NCBI GenBank assembly: GCA_030037475.1
Contig: JASHRH010000229.1
Span: 1 to 33,353 of the forward strand
DNA: 33,353 bases
Reading direction: 5' to 3'
Origin: Acidobacteriaceae bacterium
GTDB lineage: Bacteria; Acidobacteriota; Terriglobia; Terriglobales; Acidobacteriaceae
The notes under the pieces are model-generated. The model was not told the DNA's origin. It searched no databases and saw nothing but the letters and a program-made list of their open reading frames with translations. A program made the translations under genes and the position numbers. Below, piece by piece: positions 23,686 through 32,389 of the stretch; position 1 is the stretch's first letter; each line of letters starts with the position of its first letter.

Positions 23686-26600
23686 TTACCACCGGAACCG
23701 CGCGCTCACCTGCATCAGCCGCGGCGGCGCCGCACTCACAATCTGGCCAAAGTTCGCGCTGCCGATGTTTCCCTGGACCGATCCCGCCCCGAAAAACTGC
23801 GCGTGATTGAAGACGTTGAACGCCTCCGCTCGCAGTTCCAGATCACGTACCTCCGGCAGCGACGTATCCTTCTCCAGGGCCAGGTCCGTATCGTCCGATC
23901 CCGGCCCGTGGAAGAATCGCCGCCGCGCGTCTCCGAACTCGCCCAACGGCGGCAGACTGAACAGCGTGGTGTTGAATGCCGCTCCCGGACGCGGACTTCC
24001 CTGCAAATTCAGCGGCCCGAGCGTAAAGTTCAGCTGATCCACGCCGTTGTTGTTCACTCCGTTCGGCTGCGTGCCCAACAGCGACGTGTCGTTGTTATTG
24101 ATCAGCGTCACCGGAAATCCCGTCGTCAGGCGCGTCACTCCGGAAATCTCCCACTCATGCGCCAACCACTGCGGCGGACGTCCCACGCCGCGCAGCATCC
24201 GTTCTACCGGCAACTGAGCATGGTAATCCGCCACGAAATTCTGCCTCAGGTCGAACGCCGAAAGACCGCGGCTCGCTCCCGCATCCACTGGATCGACCGG
24301 ATCGGACAAACTCGAGCCCTCGTCGATCGACTGGCTCCAGGTGTACGCCAGGTTATATCCCACTGCGCTGCCCTGGTGGCGCAAACTCACCTCCAGCGCG
24401 TTATCGTGCGAGTTCCCAATCGTCTTCTGCCACGTCACGCTGCCGAACGCCGGCGAAAAGCGCGTCCGCGTCCCGTCCACCACCTGACCGTTGGCCCGTG
24501 TGTACGCGCCGCTCTCGCCGAACGGACCGCAGGTCGCCGATCCCGCCGCAACCTCGCTCACCTGGCTCAGGCTGAGGCAAATCGCCGGATCGCCCGAATT
24601 CGCTTCGATCAGCGTCAGCAGATGATGCGCCTGCGTTCCTTCGTAGCTCACGTCCAGCACCGTGTTCCTGCCCAGCTGCCGTTCCACGCTCAGCAGATAG
24701 TCCTCGGCATACGGCGAGCCGTCGTCCGGCGCCACCGCCGGAATCCCCGTGAACGGCTCGAACTGCGTCCAGTCCACGCCCGTAATCGGATGCGCCTTCG
24801 ACGCCCCATACGGCACCGTCTGCAACGGGAATCGCGCCCCATTGCTCCCCTGCAAGCTCGACCCATTCGCCGCCGCCGTCCACGGATCGTCGAACAACGT
24901 CGGCACCGCGCTCGTGTACGTGTACCCGTAGGGCGGATTCGCACTCATGATCGCCGCCGACAGCCCCTCGATCGGCGTGTAGAACTGTCCCCAGCTTGCC
25001 CGCAGGCTCATCTTGCCCTGCCCCAGAAACGCCGGCGTCCACGCCACTCCCACCCGCGGTCCGAAATTCGCATCCCGCGCCGGCGCCAGGCTCCGCGGCA
25101 CGCCGGGATCGCCCGGAAACACAATCCCTGCCGGCGCATTCGGGAACACCACGCTCTGCTCGCCCGGCACCACCGTCTGCAACTGGTTGTACTTCTCATG
25201 CCAGAACGGCAAACGATCCCACCGCACCCCGTAGTTCACCGTCAAATCCGGCCGCGCCCGCCACGAATCCTGCGCGTACGCCCCGGCCAGCAAATTCCGG
25301 TTATAGAAGTGCTGCGCGTCTCCCTGCGTATAGTTCGAATCCACGCCCAGCAGAAAATCCGCGAAGTCCAGTCCCGTCTCCGATCCGGTGAAGTCGTAGC
25401 TCCCGTTGAAGTACACATCCGGATGGTTGTTGATCTGGTCCACATGAACGTCCACCCCGAACTTCAGGTTATGCGTGCCCGCGACATGCGAAAAATCGTC
25501 GCTCCCCTCCACAATATTTTCCGCCTGGAACAGCGCCGTCGTGTCCACGCCCATCGTGAAGTCGTTGAAGATCGTGTTCTCCACGCCCTCGATCTTCGGA
25601 TCCAGCGCCGCGATGCCTGAGAATCCCTGTGACGTGAGCGACGGACCGACCCCGCCCTGCGGAACACCCACGTTCGCCGCATTGCGCATAGAACTCACCC
25701 GAGCCTGATTCACGGAGTTCACTCCGAATGTCTTTGTATCGCTCAGTGTCAGCAGCTGCGCCCGGCCAAAGTTCAGGGCGTCAAATCCTGGTACGCTCGC
25801 ACCGCCTTCGCCCGTCGGATAGGGATTGTCCTCCCGGTAATCGTCCAGGAAGCAGTACCCGGAAATGCTGCCCAGCTTCGTCTCCCAATCCAGCCGCGCC
25901 GATCCTTTGTCGTCCCGAATCTGCTGCTCCGCCGCTGATGTCTCAAATCCGCCGGCGCCGTCGTTCGGCTGCGGAAGGTACGCGAGCAGATGCTGCGCTG
26001 CGCCTGACCACGCCGCCTGCGGAATCCGCGCGTTCGGCAGGACGCACTGGCCTGAGTTCGTGCACCCGGCCGTGTAATACGGCTCGCCCTGCGTCACTGA
26101 GTATCCCAGCTTCTGCGTCAGCAGTTGCGCCAAATACGGCCCGCTTACCGTCCCGGTCAGCGCGTTCGTCGCGCCGGCAAAATCTCCGTTTCTCTCTGCC
26201 AGCGTCGGGACCGAGATCAGCCCCGTATCCACGCCCTGGGCCATCCGCGTTCCCTGGTAATCCCCGAAAAGGAACAGCTTGTCGCGCCGCAGCGGGCCGC
26301 CCACCGTCGCGCCGAACTGATTCTGGTGAAACGGCGCCCGCTCCTGCGAGAAATAATTGCGCGCGTCCAGATTCGTATTCCGCAGATACTCGAACAGCGA
26401 TCCCCGCCACTGGTTCGTCCCGCTCTTCGTTGTGACCGCAATCTGTCCGCCGCTCGCGCTCCCGTATTCCGGCTCATCATTGCCCGTCCGCACATCCAGG
26501 TCAGCAATCGAGTCCAGCACCGGCACAATCGCGACGCCCATGTTCACGTCTTCCTGCGCGTCGGCTCCATTCACGCGAAAGCTGTTCGCCGTCTCCCGCT

Positions 26601-27255
26601 GTCCACTCACCGAAAGCGATCCGGCATCCAGCTCTCCGGATGGAGGCGTGCTCGCCACGCCACTCATCACAATCGCATTCGCCGGCTGCGAGCTCGCCGG
26701 AGCCACTCCGGGCTGCACCGCCAGCACATCCGTAAAGCTCCGCCCATTCAGCGGCACGGTCTGGAGTTGCTGCGCTTCCAGCGTCCCGCCCGCCGAAGTC
26801 GAGCTGGTTTGGATCGTCGCGCTCGCCGCGCTCACCTGCACCGTCTGCGTCGCCTGCGCTACGTTCAGCGTCAGGTTCACCGTCACCGGTGCGCTCCCCA
26901 CCGTCACCGTCTCTTCCGCCGGAGCAAACCCCTCCGCGCTCGCCATGACCACATACGGCCCTGGCTTCAGTCCTGCGAGCCGGAACGCGCCGCCGCCATC
27001 TGTCGTGACTGCTTCCACACCCGCGGTCTCCATCGCGGATTTCGCCGTCACTCTGGCTCCCGGAATCACCGCGCCGGAGATGTCTGCCACCGTGCCGGCC
27101 AGCGTTCCATTCGCCACGGCCGAACCCTGGGTGATCTTCGGAGAAGTGTTTGCCTGGCACTGCCCGGGCAACGCGCCCGCCAGCGCAGCCACCAGTACCC
27201 ACGCCAGCCAGCCAGATATCTCTCTCCTGCGGGTCCTGTTGTTGCTGCTTCTCAT
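23686..27255 (-). CDS. TonB-dependent receptor, Oar-like, with N-terminal carboxypeptidase-regulatory-like domain
   Basis: Predicted 1189-aa outer-membrane protein. A signal peptide (hydrophobic core WLAWVLVAALAGAL) is followed by a carboxypeptidase-regulatory-like beta-sandwich (about 50-130: GTLAGTVADISGAVIPGARV and GAFRLAGLKPGPYVV). The plug region has LQTVPLNGRSFTDVL, the motif of the large Oar/CarboxypepD_reg TonB receptors abundant in acidobacteria. A long beta-barrel ends in SARFRW, with a terminal aromatic residue for BAM-dependent assembly. Receptors of this group are thought to import large or complex substrates, or to act in surface structures; the ligand is unknown. ATG 27255 has GAGG 6 bases upstream and fits the promoter geometry described for 27275-27318; ATG 27267, four codons earlier, is the alternative. 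Confidence 0.93.
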   Translation of the reverse strand: MRSSNNRTRRREISGWLAWVLVAALAGALPGQCQANTSPKITQGSAVANGTLAGTVADISGAVIPGARVTAKSAMETAGVEAVTTDGGGAFRLAGLKPGPYVVMASAEGFAPAEETVTVGSAPVTVNLTLNVAQATQTVQVSAASATIQTSSTSAGGTLEAQQLQTVPLNGRSFTDVLAVQPGVAPASSQPANAIVMSGVASTPPSGELDAGSLSVSGQRETANSFRVNGADAQEDVNMGVAIVPVLDSIADLDVRTGNDEPEYGSASGGQIAVTTKSGTNQWRGSLFEYLRNTNLDARNYFSQERAPFHQNQFGATVGGPLRRDKLFLFGDYQGTRMAQGVDTGLISVPTLAERNGDFAGATNALTGTVSGPYLAQLLTQKLGYSVTQGEPYYTAGCTNSGQCVLPNARIPQAAWSGAAQHLLAYLPQPNDGAGGFETSAAEQQIRDDKGSARLDWETKLGSISGYCFLDDYREDNPYPTGEGGASVPGFDALNFGRAQLLTLSDTKTFGVNSVNQARVSSMRNAANVGVPQGGVGPSLTSQGFSGIAALDPKIEGVENTIFNDFTMGVDTTALFQAENIVEGSDDFSHVAGTHNLKFGVDVHVDQINNHPDVYFNGSYDFTGSETGLDFADFLLGVDSNYTQGDAQHFYNRNLLAGAYAQDSWRARPDLTVNYGVRWDRLPFWHEKYNQLQTVVPGEQSVVFPNAPAGIVFPGDPGVPRSLAPARDANFGPRVGVAWTPAFLGQGKMSLRASWGQFYTPIEGLSAAIMSANPPYGYTYTSAVPTLFDDPWTAAANGSSLQGSNGARFPLQTVPYGASKAHPITGVDWTQFEPFTGIPAVAPDDGSPYAEDYLLSVERQLGRNTVLDVSYEGTQAHHLLTLIEANSGDPAICLSLSQVSEVAAGSATCGPFGESGAYTRANGQVVDGTRTRFSPAFGSVTWQKTIGNSHDNALEVSLRHQGSAVGYNLAYTWSQSIDEGSSLSDPVDPVDAGASRGLSAFDLRQNFVADYHAQLPVERMLRGVGRPPQWLAHEWEISGVTRLTTGFPVTLINNNDTSLLGTQPNGVNNNGVDQLNFTLGPLNLQGSPRPGAAFNTTLFSLPPLGEFGDARRRFFHGPGSDDTDLALEKDTSLPEVRDLELRAEAFNVFNHAQFFGAGSVQGNIGSANFGQIVSAAPPRLMQVSARFRW

Positions 27256-27274
27256 ATACGACCTCATTGGTCCT

Positions 27275-27280
27275 ATTTAA
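27275..27280 (-). promoter_or_regulatory. Candidate -10 element for the TonB receptor
   Basis: On the minus strand TTAAAT lies just upstream of the receptor gene. Transcription starting near 27269 would put the CRP-like site centred at 27310.5 at position -41.5, and would leave a 14-base leader containing the GAGG before ATG 27255. Confidence 0.35.
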
Positions 27281-27302
27281 TCGCGGATGTAGATTTCCGA
27301 CC

Positions 27303-27318
27303 TGTGACAGGCGTCACA
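27303..27318 (-). promoter_or_regulatory. Perfect CRP/FNR-type binding site
   Basis: TGTGACAGGCGTCACA is an exact TGTGA-N6-TCACA palindrome; the symmetry extends to 8 bp per arm (27301-27320). This is the consensus half-site pair for CRP-family regulators. It lies 48 bp upstream of the preferred TonB-receptor start, at the distance expected for class II activation. Which CRP-family protein binds is unknown. Confidence 0.65.
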
Positions 27319-27528
27319 GGGTCAAAGGTTCAGATTTCCGCCGGACCTCCGCAGAGACCTGCTTTTGCAGTTGTCGGGTGCCCCAGCTCTGCCTGTCTTT
27401 GGCAGATCGGGAGAGCACGACACCTCACTCACGGCCGTTTTTGGATCAGACCATGATTTTGAGTCATGCCATAAGGCCGCCCTGAAAGTTCCAGACTCAG
27501 CCCCTACGCCTTCCGTGTCGCTCTCCCT

Positions 27529-27559
27529 TTGACAAAACCCACGCGCCGACGGCTATCGT
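27529..27559 (+). promoter_or_regulatory. Possible promoter of the small membrane protein gene
   Basis: TTGACA (27529-27534) is a perfect -35 hexamer. A weak TATCGT (27554-27559) follows after 19 bp, longer than ideal. Together they would give a leader of about 40 bases before ATG 27607. The remaining sequence between 27321 and 27606 shows only short hairpins. Confidence 0.3.
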
Positions 27560-27606
27560 CAGAACCGAACGCGAACCGCGCTCGTATCTCTTGTCCAGGA
27601 GGGTGC

Positions 27607-27969
27607 ATGAATCGCGAAACGATCCTGAAAATTGTGCTGGTTGTGGTGGGCGTGCTGTTTCTGGCGATGGCGTATCCCATGATTGCCTTTGTCCGCCATG
27701 AGCCGGCGCTGTCGATGATGATGAGCGTTTACGCCACGCTCGGCATCTTCCTGCTGCTGGCCGTCCGCAACCCCACGGCGCATCGCAGCCTCATCGCCTT
27801 CACGGCGTGGTCCAGCCTGGCGCACGCGGTTCTGATGGGAACCCAGGCCGAACGAGGGATGATCGCGCGCGGAGAGCTGATCGGGGTCGTGGTCCTCGCG
27901 GTCATCGGGATCGTGCTGCTGGCGCTGCGGGCGCCGGCGCCGGTGCCGGAGCCGGTCCTTACGCGGTAA
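27607..27969 (+). CDS. Small four-helix membrane protein of unknown function
   Basis: Predicted 120-aa integral membrane protein. Four hydrophobic segments lie at about residues 7-27, 36-54, 63-78 and 88-107, followed by a Pro-rich tail (APAPVPEPV). It resembles the small DUF6632-type membrane proteins seen in acidobacteria, but I cannot confirm this family, and no function is known. ATG 27607 has AGGAGG 4 bases upstream; the frame open from 27529 is rejected because its extra residues are Arg/Ser-rich and lack a ribosome-binding site. It converges with the beta-helix gene across about 205 bp, in which I see no gene. Confidence 0.8.
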   Translation: MNRETILKIVLVVVGVLFLAMAYPMIAFVRHEPALSMMMSVYATLGIFLLLAVRNPTAHRSLIAFTAWSSLAHAVLMGTQAERGMIARGELIGVVVLAVIGIVLLALRAPAPVPEPVLTR

Positions 27970-28174
27970 AGAGCTGCGTGCCTCACCTCTCCGGCATGCC
28001 GAGCAGATACCGGATCGGGACGCGGTCGCCGCGCGTTCGCATTTTAGTGGGGATTGCCGATCTTCTTCGCACACGCCGGCGGCACCTCCGCGCGCCGATG
28101 ATCGTCCGGTCAGCAAGCAGATCGGAGAGGAAAGACGGATGCGAGCAGCGGGAGCCGGAGAAAGGCTGCCCGGA

Positions 28175-29722
28175 TTATTTCTGCACTCCATCTCCGGTGC
28201 TTTGAATGGCCCCGCGATCGGGGTTGCGGCTCGGAATGGGATTGCCGAGGAAATCGACGCCGCCATTGTTGGGTATGGCGACTCCTGATTGAGCGCATGG
28301 GGAGCCGGGCTTCAAGGCAAAGCTCTTTTCCGGATGCGCAGAGTCAGGCGGCATTTTTGCAAACCTGGGGTCTGCCGTAATCTTTCTCGGATCAGGAGGC
28401 TCGCCGGCGGGATGGCGGCCGGCGAAGCAGTTCGCGGCAATCCAGTAGCGTTTTCCGGCAGCGTATTCATAGTCGCCGCCACCACCGTTGAAGATGATGT
28501 TGTTGGCGAAAACCACGCCGGTGTTGGTTTCGGAACTCCTTTCAAACGAGCGAAGACGCAGGATGTGAGGATCGTCCGACGGGGAGAGAAAAACAGAATT
28601 GTTGTAGATCATTGCGTGGGTTGCGGGATCGTCGAAACTGAAGACACGATGCTGGGCGCCGTCGGCGATGTTGTAGCGGACGATGGTACCATCGTTGAAG
28701 CCACCCGAATGTTTGGGAGCGCAAATATCGACTAGTCCGCCTCCATCGTCGTGAGCGACGTTGTACTCGATGAAGGTGCCAACGGTGTCGTAGTCGCTGT
28801 CGAATGCCGCTCCTTCCATGCCGCCATACCTGACTCCGCTGACATCGTTGTGCGCGATGACTGCGTCTTCGCTGTACGAGACCATGATTGCGTTGCCGTG
28901 GAGTTTCAGGGCAGAGCCTCGGACGAGGTTGCCTTCGATCAACGGAGCGAGCGAATCGCGAACGATGATCGCGTTCTTGCCGATACCCTCCAAGTCATTG
29001 TTGGTGATTCTCACGTGGGTAAAGCTGTCTTCCGCCCAGTTCGCGGAGCGAGGATCGATGCGGGCTTCGCTCTGCAGCCATATCGCACTGCTGTCGACAT
29101 GGGCGATCCGGCAATGATCGACGCGGATATCGTCAAAGCGCCCAGGATTCTCTTTGCCGTTGGCCTGGAATCCGATCCCGCCTGTGTTCTTTTCAGCGAC
29201 CTCTGTCCCCAGCTTGCCCGAGACGTCGTGCACGTCCAGATCGCGCAGATAGACATGGTGAATCACTTGTCCTGGGCCGGCCTCCACCAGCACGCCGGTT
29301 CGGATCCCGGGATGGCGCGCGTGATCGGAAATATCGAGATCCTCGACCTCCACAAACGATGCGTTGTCCAAATGAAGAGTGACAGGAGCACCAGCGCCCA
29401 GAAGCTTCGGCTTTGCTCCCTGCCCATACTCACCAATCAGAATGGGATGAGCCGCGTCGCCTGCTCCACGAACCTCCAGGACGCCGGTAAACGAATCGCC
29501 GGCGTGGAAAAGCAATTGATCGCCGGGCTTAAGAACCAGCCCGCTGGCCTTTTCCAGGGTGCGCCACGCGGTTTCCGGAGTCGTGCCGGGATTCGTATCG
29601 CTGCCGTGCCGGGCATCGACGTAATACGTCTGACCGAAGGCACAGACGCCAGCACCGATGAGCATTACCACGCAAACGATATTCCGAACCATGCCGGAGC
29701 GCTCTGTATCCAATAGCCGCAT
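28175..29722 (-). CDS. Secreted right-handed parallel beta-helix protein
   Basis: Predicted 515-aa exported protein. An N-terminal signal peptide (about residues 11-31, ending CAFGQ) is followed by YYVDARHGSDTNPGTTPETAWRTLEKA, the usual opening of pectate-lyase-like and PbH1-repeat proteins. PbH1-type turns then recur from about 120 to 410 (for example HHVYLRDLDVHDV, HVRITNNDLEGI, APLIEGNLVRG and AVIAHNDVSGV). Such folds occur in polysaccharide lyases, glycoside hydrolases and surface adhesins; I see no signature that fixes the activity. The N-terminal ATG at 29722 is used; an ATG at 29692 would start directly at the signal peptide and is equally possible. It is divergent from the ECF sigma factor gene. 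Confidence 0.85.
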   Translation of the reverse strand: MRLLDTERSGMVRNIVCVVMLIGAGVCAFGQTYYVDARHGSDTNPGTTPETAWRTLEKASGLVLKPGDQLLFHAGDSFTGVLEVRGAGDAAHPILIGEYGQGAKPKLLGAGAPVTLHLDNASFVEVEDLDISDHARHPGIRTGVLVEAGPGQVIHHVYLRDLDVHDVSGKLGTEVAEKNTGGIGFQANGKENPGRFDDIRVDHCRIAHVDSSAIWLQSEARIDPRSANWAEDSFTHVRITNNDLEGIGKNAIIVRDSLAPLIEGNLVRGSALKLHGNAIMVSYSEDAVIAHNDVSGVRYGGMEGAAFDSDYDTVGTFIEYNVAHDDGGGLVDICAPKHSGGFNDGTIVRYNIADGAQHRVFSFDDPATHAMIYNNSVFLSPSDDPHILRLRSFERSSETNTGVVFANNIIFNGGGGDYEYAAGKRYWIAANCFAGRHPAGEPPDPRKITADPRFAKMPPDSAHPEKSFALKPGSPCAQSGVAIPNNGGVDFLGNPIPSRNPDRGAIQSTGDGVQK

Positions 29723-29881
29723 GGGCCCCGCCTTGCGATCGCGAAATGCAGAAGACAGGCGTGGATTATAGCAACGAAAACAGAGGGCCGGGTCGCGTCT
29801 GGCTCCCGGATGTGCCGCCGCCGTTTTCAGTCCGCCGTCAGGACGCCATAGCCGCGTGGCGAGCGAAAACGCGATATCCTC

Positions 29882-29898
29882 CGTCTTTAGGGCAGACG
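29882..29898. promoter_or_regulatory. Short inverted repeat upstream of the ECF sigma gene
   Basis: CGTCT-ttagggc-AGACG is a perfect 5-bp inverted repeat, 50 bp before the sigma-factor start in the 225-bp divergent region. It could be an operator or part of an autoregulated promoter; this is weak evidence. Confidence 0.25.
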
Positions 29899-29947
29899 TG
29901 TACGATTCCCCGCGCCGGGCTTTGCTGCCGGCTGGAGGTTTGCCAGG

Positions 29948-30535
29948 ATGAGTTGCTGTCAGCTCGCCGGCTGGTCAGCGCCTGCTCCGATTGCCAGAGC
30001 CTTGGATACGAACCAGACGGACGCGAGCCGGACCATTCCCCTGCTGGTCGCCGAATACTCGACGGCGCTCTACCGCGTGGCCTTTTCCGTCACGCGCAAC
30101 GCCGCCGAGGCCGAGGACGCCGTGCAGGAGACGTTTCTGCGCGTATTGAAGCATCAGGACCGGCTGGGCGAGATTCGCGATTACCGCGTGTGGCTGGTGC
30201 GGATCGTGTGGAACATCGTTCTGGACCGCAAGCGGCGCGCGAAGACCCGGCCCGAGAACGAGGACCTTTCCGACCATGCGCGCGTTCTGCCCTCGGGCGA
30301 TCCCGGCGCCGACGAGTCGGTGATCTCGATGCAGGAACGCGGACGGATCATGGCGCTGATCGACCGTTTGCCCCGCCGCGAGCGCGAAGCGCTGCTGCTC
30401 TCCGCTGTGGAGGAGCTGACGACGGCGGAGATCGCTTCGGTGCTCGGAACGACGGAGTCCTCGATCCGCTCGCGGATCTTCCGCGCCCGGCGCGAGCTTT
30501 CGGTCCTGCTGAAACAGGAAGGCATTGCACGATGA
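29948..30535 (+). CDS. ECF-type RNA polymerase sigma factor
   Basis: Predicted 195-aa sigma-70-family extracytoplasmic-function factor. Region 2 spans about 35-102 (LYRVAFSVTRNAAEAEDAVQETFLRVLKH, with the RDYRVWLVRIVWNIVLDRKRR core-binding and -10 recognition part). Region 4 spans about 128-185, with LPRREREALLLSAVEELTTAEIASVLGTTESSIRSRIFRARREL, the -35 recognition helix-turn-helix. The linker is short, as in ECF factors. GGAGG lies 9 bases before ATG 29948. The stop overlaps the start of the next gene as ATGA, the usual layout of a sigma/anti-sigma pair. The first 28 residues are unconserved, so a later start cannot be excluded. Confidence 0.92.
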   Translation: MSCCQLAGWSAPAPIARALDTNQTDASRTIPLLVAEYSTALYRVAFSVTRNAAEAEDAVQETFLRVLKHQDRLGEIRDYRVWLVRIVWNIVLDRKRRAKTRPENEDLSDHARVLPSGDPGADESVISMQERGRIMALIDRLPRREREALLLSAVEELTTAEIASVLGTTESSIRSRIFRARRELSVLLKQEGIAR

Positions 30536-31017
30536 CGTTCGATCCCCAATCCGACAAGTGGCAGCCACGCATCGACACTGCACTGCGCAGCGCCGGCTCG
30601 GCGATGCCCCCTGACGGTCTCGAAGGCCGCATCCTCACGCGCCTGGCCGCCGCGCGCGTTGCGGAACCGCGGGTCTTCCGGTTCGCTCGCTGGCCGCGTT
30701 ACTCTCGGCCTGCACTCGGCTTCGCCGCCGCGGGTTTGGTTTGCACTGTCATTGTCATCGGCTCCGTGGATCATGGGCGAGAGCGACACTCCGGACGCAT
30801 GCCCGCGCCGCCTGTGCTGGCGCTGCCCGGACAGGGCATGGGCGCTGCTTCGGCAGTGCATCCGGCGGCTCCGGCTTCAGCTCCGCTGGCTGCCGGACGC
30901 AATGATCGCGGCCGCTCGACGCGCAAGCTGAGCCACGCCCGCGCCCACATTGCTCCCAACGCGCGCAAGGCGCACGGCGTCGCAGTGCCCGCGCCTTCGG
31001 CGACCCCACAGCACTAA
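30532..31017 (+). CDS. Candidate single-pass anti-sigma factor
   Basis: Predicted 161-aa protein. A cytoplasmic N-terminal part of about 57 residues (DSALRS-like and PPDGLEGRILTRLAAARV segments) precedes one hydrophobic helix (about 58-79). A periplasmic tail rich in Ala, Pro, His and Arg follows. The layout and the ATGA overlap with the ECF sigma gene suggest a membrane anti-sigma factor, but the usual zinc motif H-x3-C-x2-C is absent and the N-terminal domain is shorter than typical. I do not recognise a family. The frame is open from 29746 but is coding only from ATG 30532, because the upstream part lies within the sigma gene in another frame. Confidence 0.7.
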   Translation: MTFDPQSDKWQPRIDTALRSAGSAMPPDGLEGRILTRLAAARVAEPRVFRFARWPRYSRPALGFAAAGLVCTVIVIGSVDHGRERHSGRMPAPPVLALPGQGMGAASAVHPAAPASAPLAAGRNDRGRSTRKLSHARAHIAPNARKAHGVAVPAPSATPQH

Positions 31018-31180
31018 AGCGAAACCAGCGATGCTGTGTCCTTTAAGGTCGGTTCCGTGCGGCTTCTTTCTACCCCGGCACGCCTGAAGCTTCTTCGGCG
31101 GAAAGCTGCGTCAGGAATTGCGGCTCTGAGATATATCCCTTCGCTGATTTCGCTCTGAGGGCTCCGCGCCCAGCGGGGCG

Positions 31181-32389
31181 ATGGGAATTTTGCGCTCGGT
31201 AGTAGTCTGTTCTGTGCGAACGATCCTTACCGCTGCCCGCCTGCTCTCACCTGTTGAAGTCGTCGAGCGCCCGGTTGTCGTTCTCGACGACGGGGCCATC
31301 GCTTCGATTGCCAGCAGAAACGCAGCGGAGCTGCCCGCAGGTCGCCACGTCGATTTCCCCGACTGCACGCTGATCCCGGCGTTGTTCGACGTGCACATTC
31401 ACGGCAGCGGCGGGCACGATGCGATGGAGGCGACGGATTCGGCGCTGAATCATATCGGCGCGTTCCTTGCGCGGCGCGGCGTGGGTGCGTATTTTGCTAC
31501 CACGGTTACGGCTCCGCTGGACACGCTGCTGCGCTCGCTCGCCGGGCTGGCGAAACTGATGCACGCGCCGCTGGAAGGCGCACGGCCGGCGGGGATTCAC
31601 CTGGAGGGGCCGTTTCTCTCGCCGCATAAGCGCGGCGCTCACGCGGAGAGCCAGTTGCTCACGCCCTCCGCCGCGCTGTTCGATCGCCTGTGGCAGGCCG
31701 CCGAAGGCCATATTCGCCTGATGACGATCGCACCGGAGCTGCCCGGCGCGGAGGAGACAATCGCGCACGCGACGCAGCTGGGCGTGCGGATCAGCCTGGG
31801 GCACAGCAATGCGCAGGGCGACGCGGCACGGCGCGGAGTCGCCGCCGGAGGGATCAGCGCCACGCACACCTTCAACGCCATGCGCGCCTTCGACCATCGC
31901 GACCCGGGACTGCTGACTGAGGTACTGACGAATGACCGGCTGTTTGCCGAGATCATCTGCGACGGGCTGCATGTCGATCCGGGGGCGGTGCGGCTGTTTC
32001 GCCGCGCCAAGGGACCGGATCGCGCGATGCTGGTGACCGACGCCATGGCTGGGACCGGCATGCCCGATGGCAATTATCGACTGGGCGAGCTGGAGGTGCG
32101 CGTGAAGAACGGCCGCTGCGTGGTCGGCGAGGACACGCTGGCGGGCAGCACGCTCACGCTGGATCGCGCGGTGCGCAACTACGCGGAATTCACCGGAGCG
32201 ACGCTGGCCGAAGCCGTCGGGCTGGCCACGCGGAATCCCGCGCGCATGACGGGACTGGACGCGGAGATCGGCACGCTCGGTCGCGGCCGTTCCGCGGATA
32301 TCGCCGTGCTCTCGCCGAAGCAGGAAGTGATCGAGACGTTCCTGCGCGGACGCCCCTGCGTCAATGACGCGGTAACGTTCAACGGCTGA
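31181..32389 (+). CDS. nagA: N-acetylglucosamine-6-phosphate deacetylase
   Basis: Predicted 402-aa amidohydrolase-superfamily enzyme that removes acetate from GlcNAc-6-phosphate, feeding amino-sugar catabolism and cell-wall recycling. Metal and active-site residues are in place: H72-x-H74 (DVHIHGSGGHD), Glu142 (HLEGPFLSP), His208 (SLGHSNA), His229 (THTFNAM) and catalytic Asp287 (VTDAMAGTG). The small beta-sandwich domain is formed by the first 60 and last 50 residues. ATG 31181 is used but lacks a clear ribosome-binding site; GTG 31214 (12th codon) is a plausible alternative. It ends tail-to-tail with the next gene, with an 11-bp overlap. Confidence 0.94.
   Translation: MGILRSVVVCSVRTILTAARLLSPVEVVERPVVVLDDGAIASIASRNAAELPAGRHVDFPDCTLIPALFDVHIHGSGGHDAMEATDSALNHIGAFLARRGVGAYFATTVTAPLDTLLRSLAGLAKLMHAPLEGARPAGIHLEGPFLSPHKRGAHAESQLLTPSAALFDRLWQAAEGHIRLMTIAPELPGAEETIAHATQLGVRISLGHSNAQGDAARRGVAAGGISATHTFNAMRAFDHRDPGLLTEVLTNDRLFAEIICDGLHVDPGAVRLFRRAKGPDRAMLVTDAMAGTGMPDGNYRLGELEVRVKNGRCVVGEDTLAGSTLTLDRAVRNYAEFTGATLAEAVGLATRNPARMTGLDAEIGTLGRGRSADIAVLSPKQEVIETFLRGRPCVNDAVTFNG

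Noticed and set aside
23803-25620. 605-codon plus-strand frame antisense to the TonB receptor
   Set aside because: It is an Arg/His-rich shadow frame with no domain.
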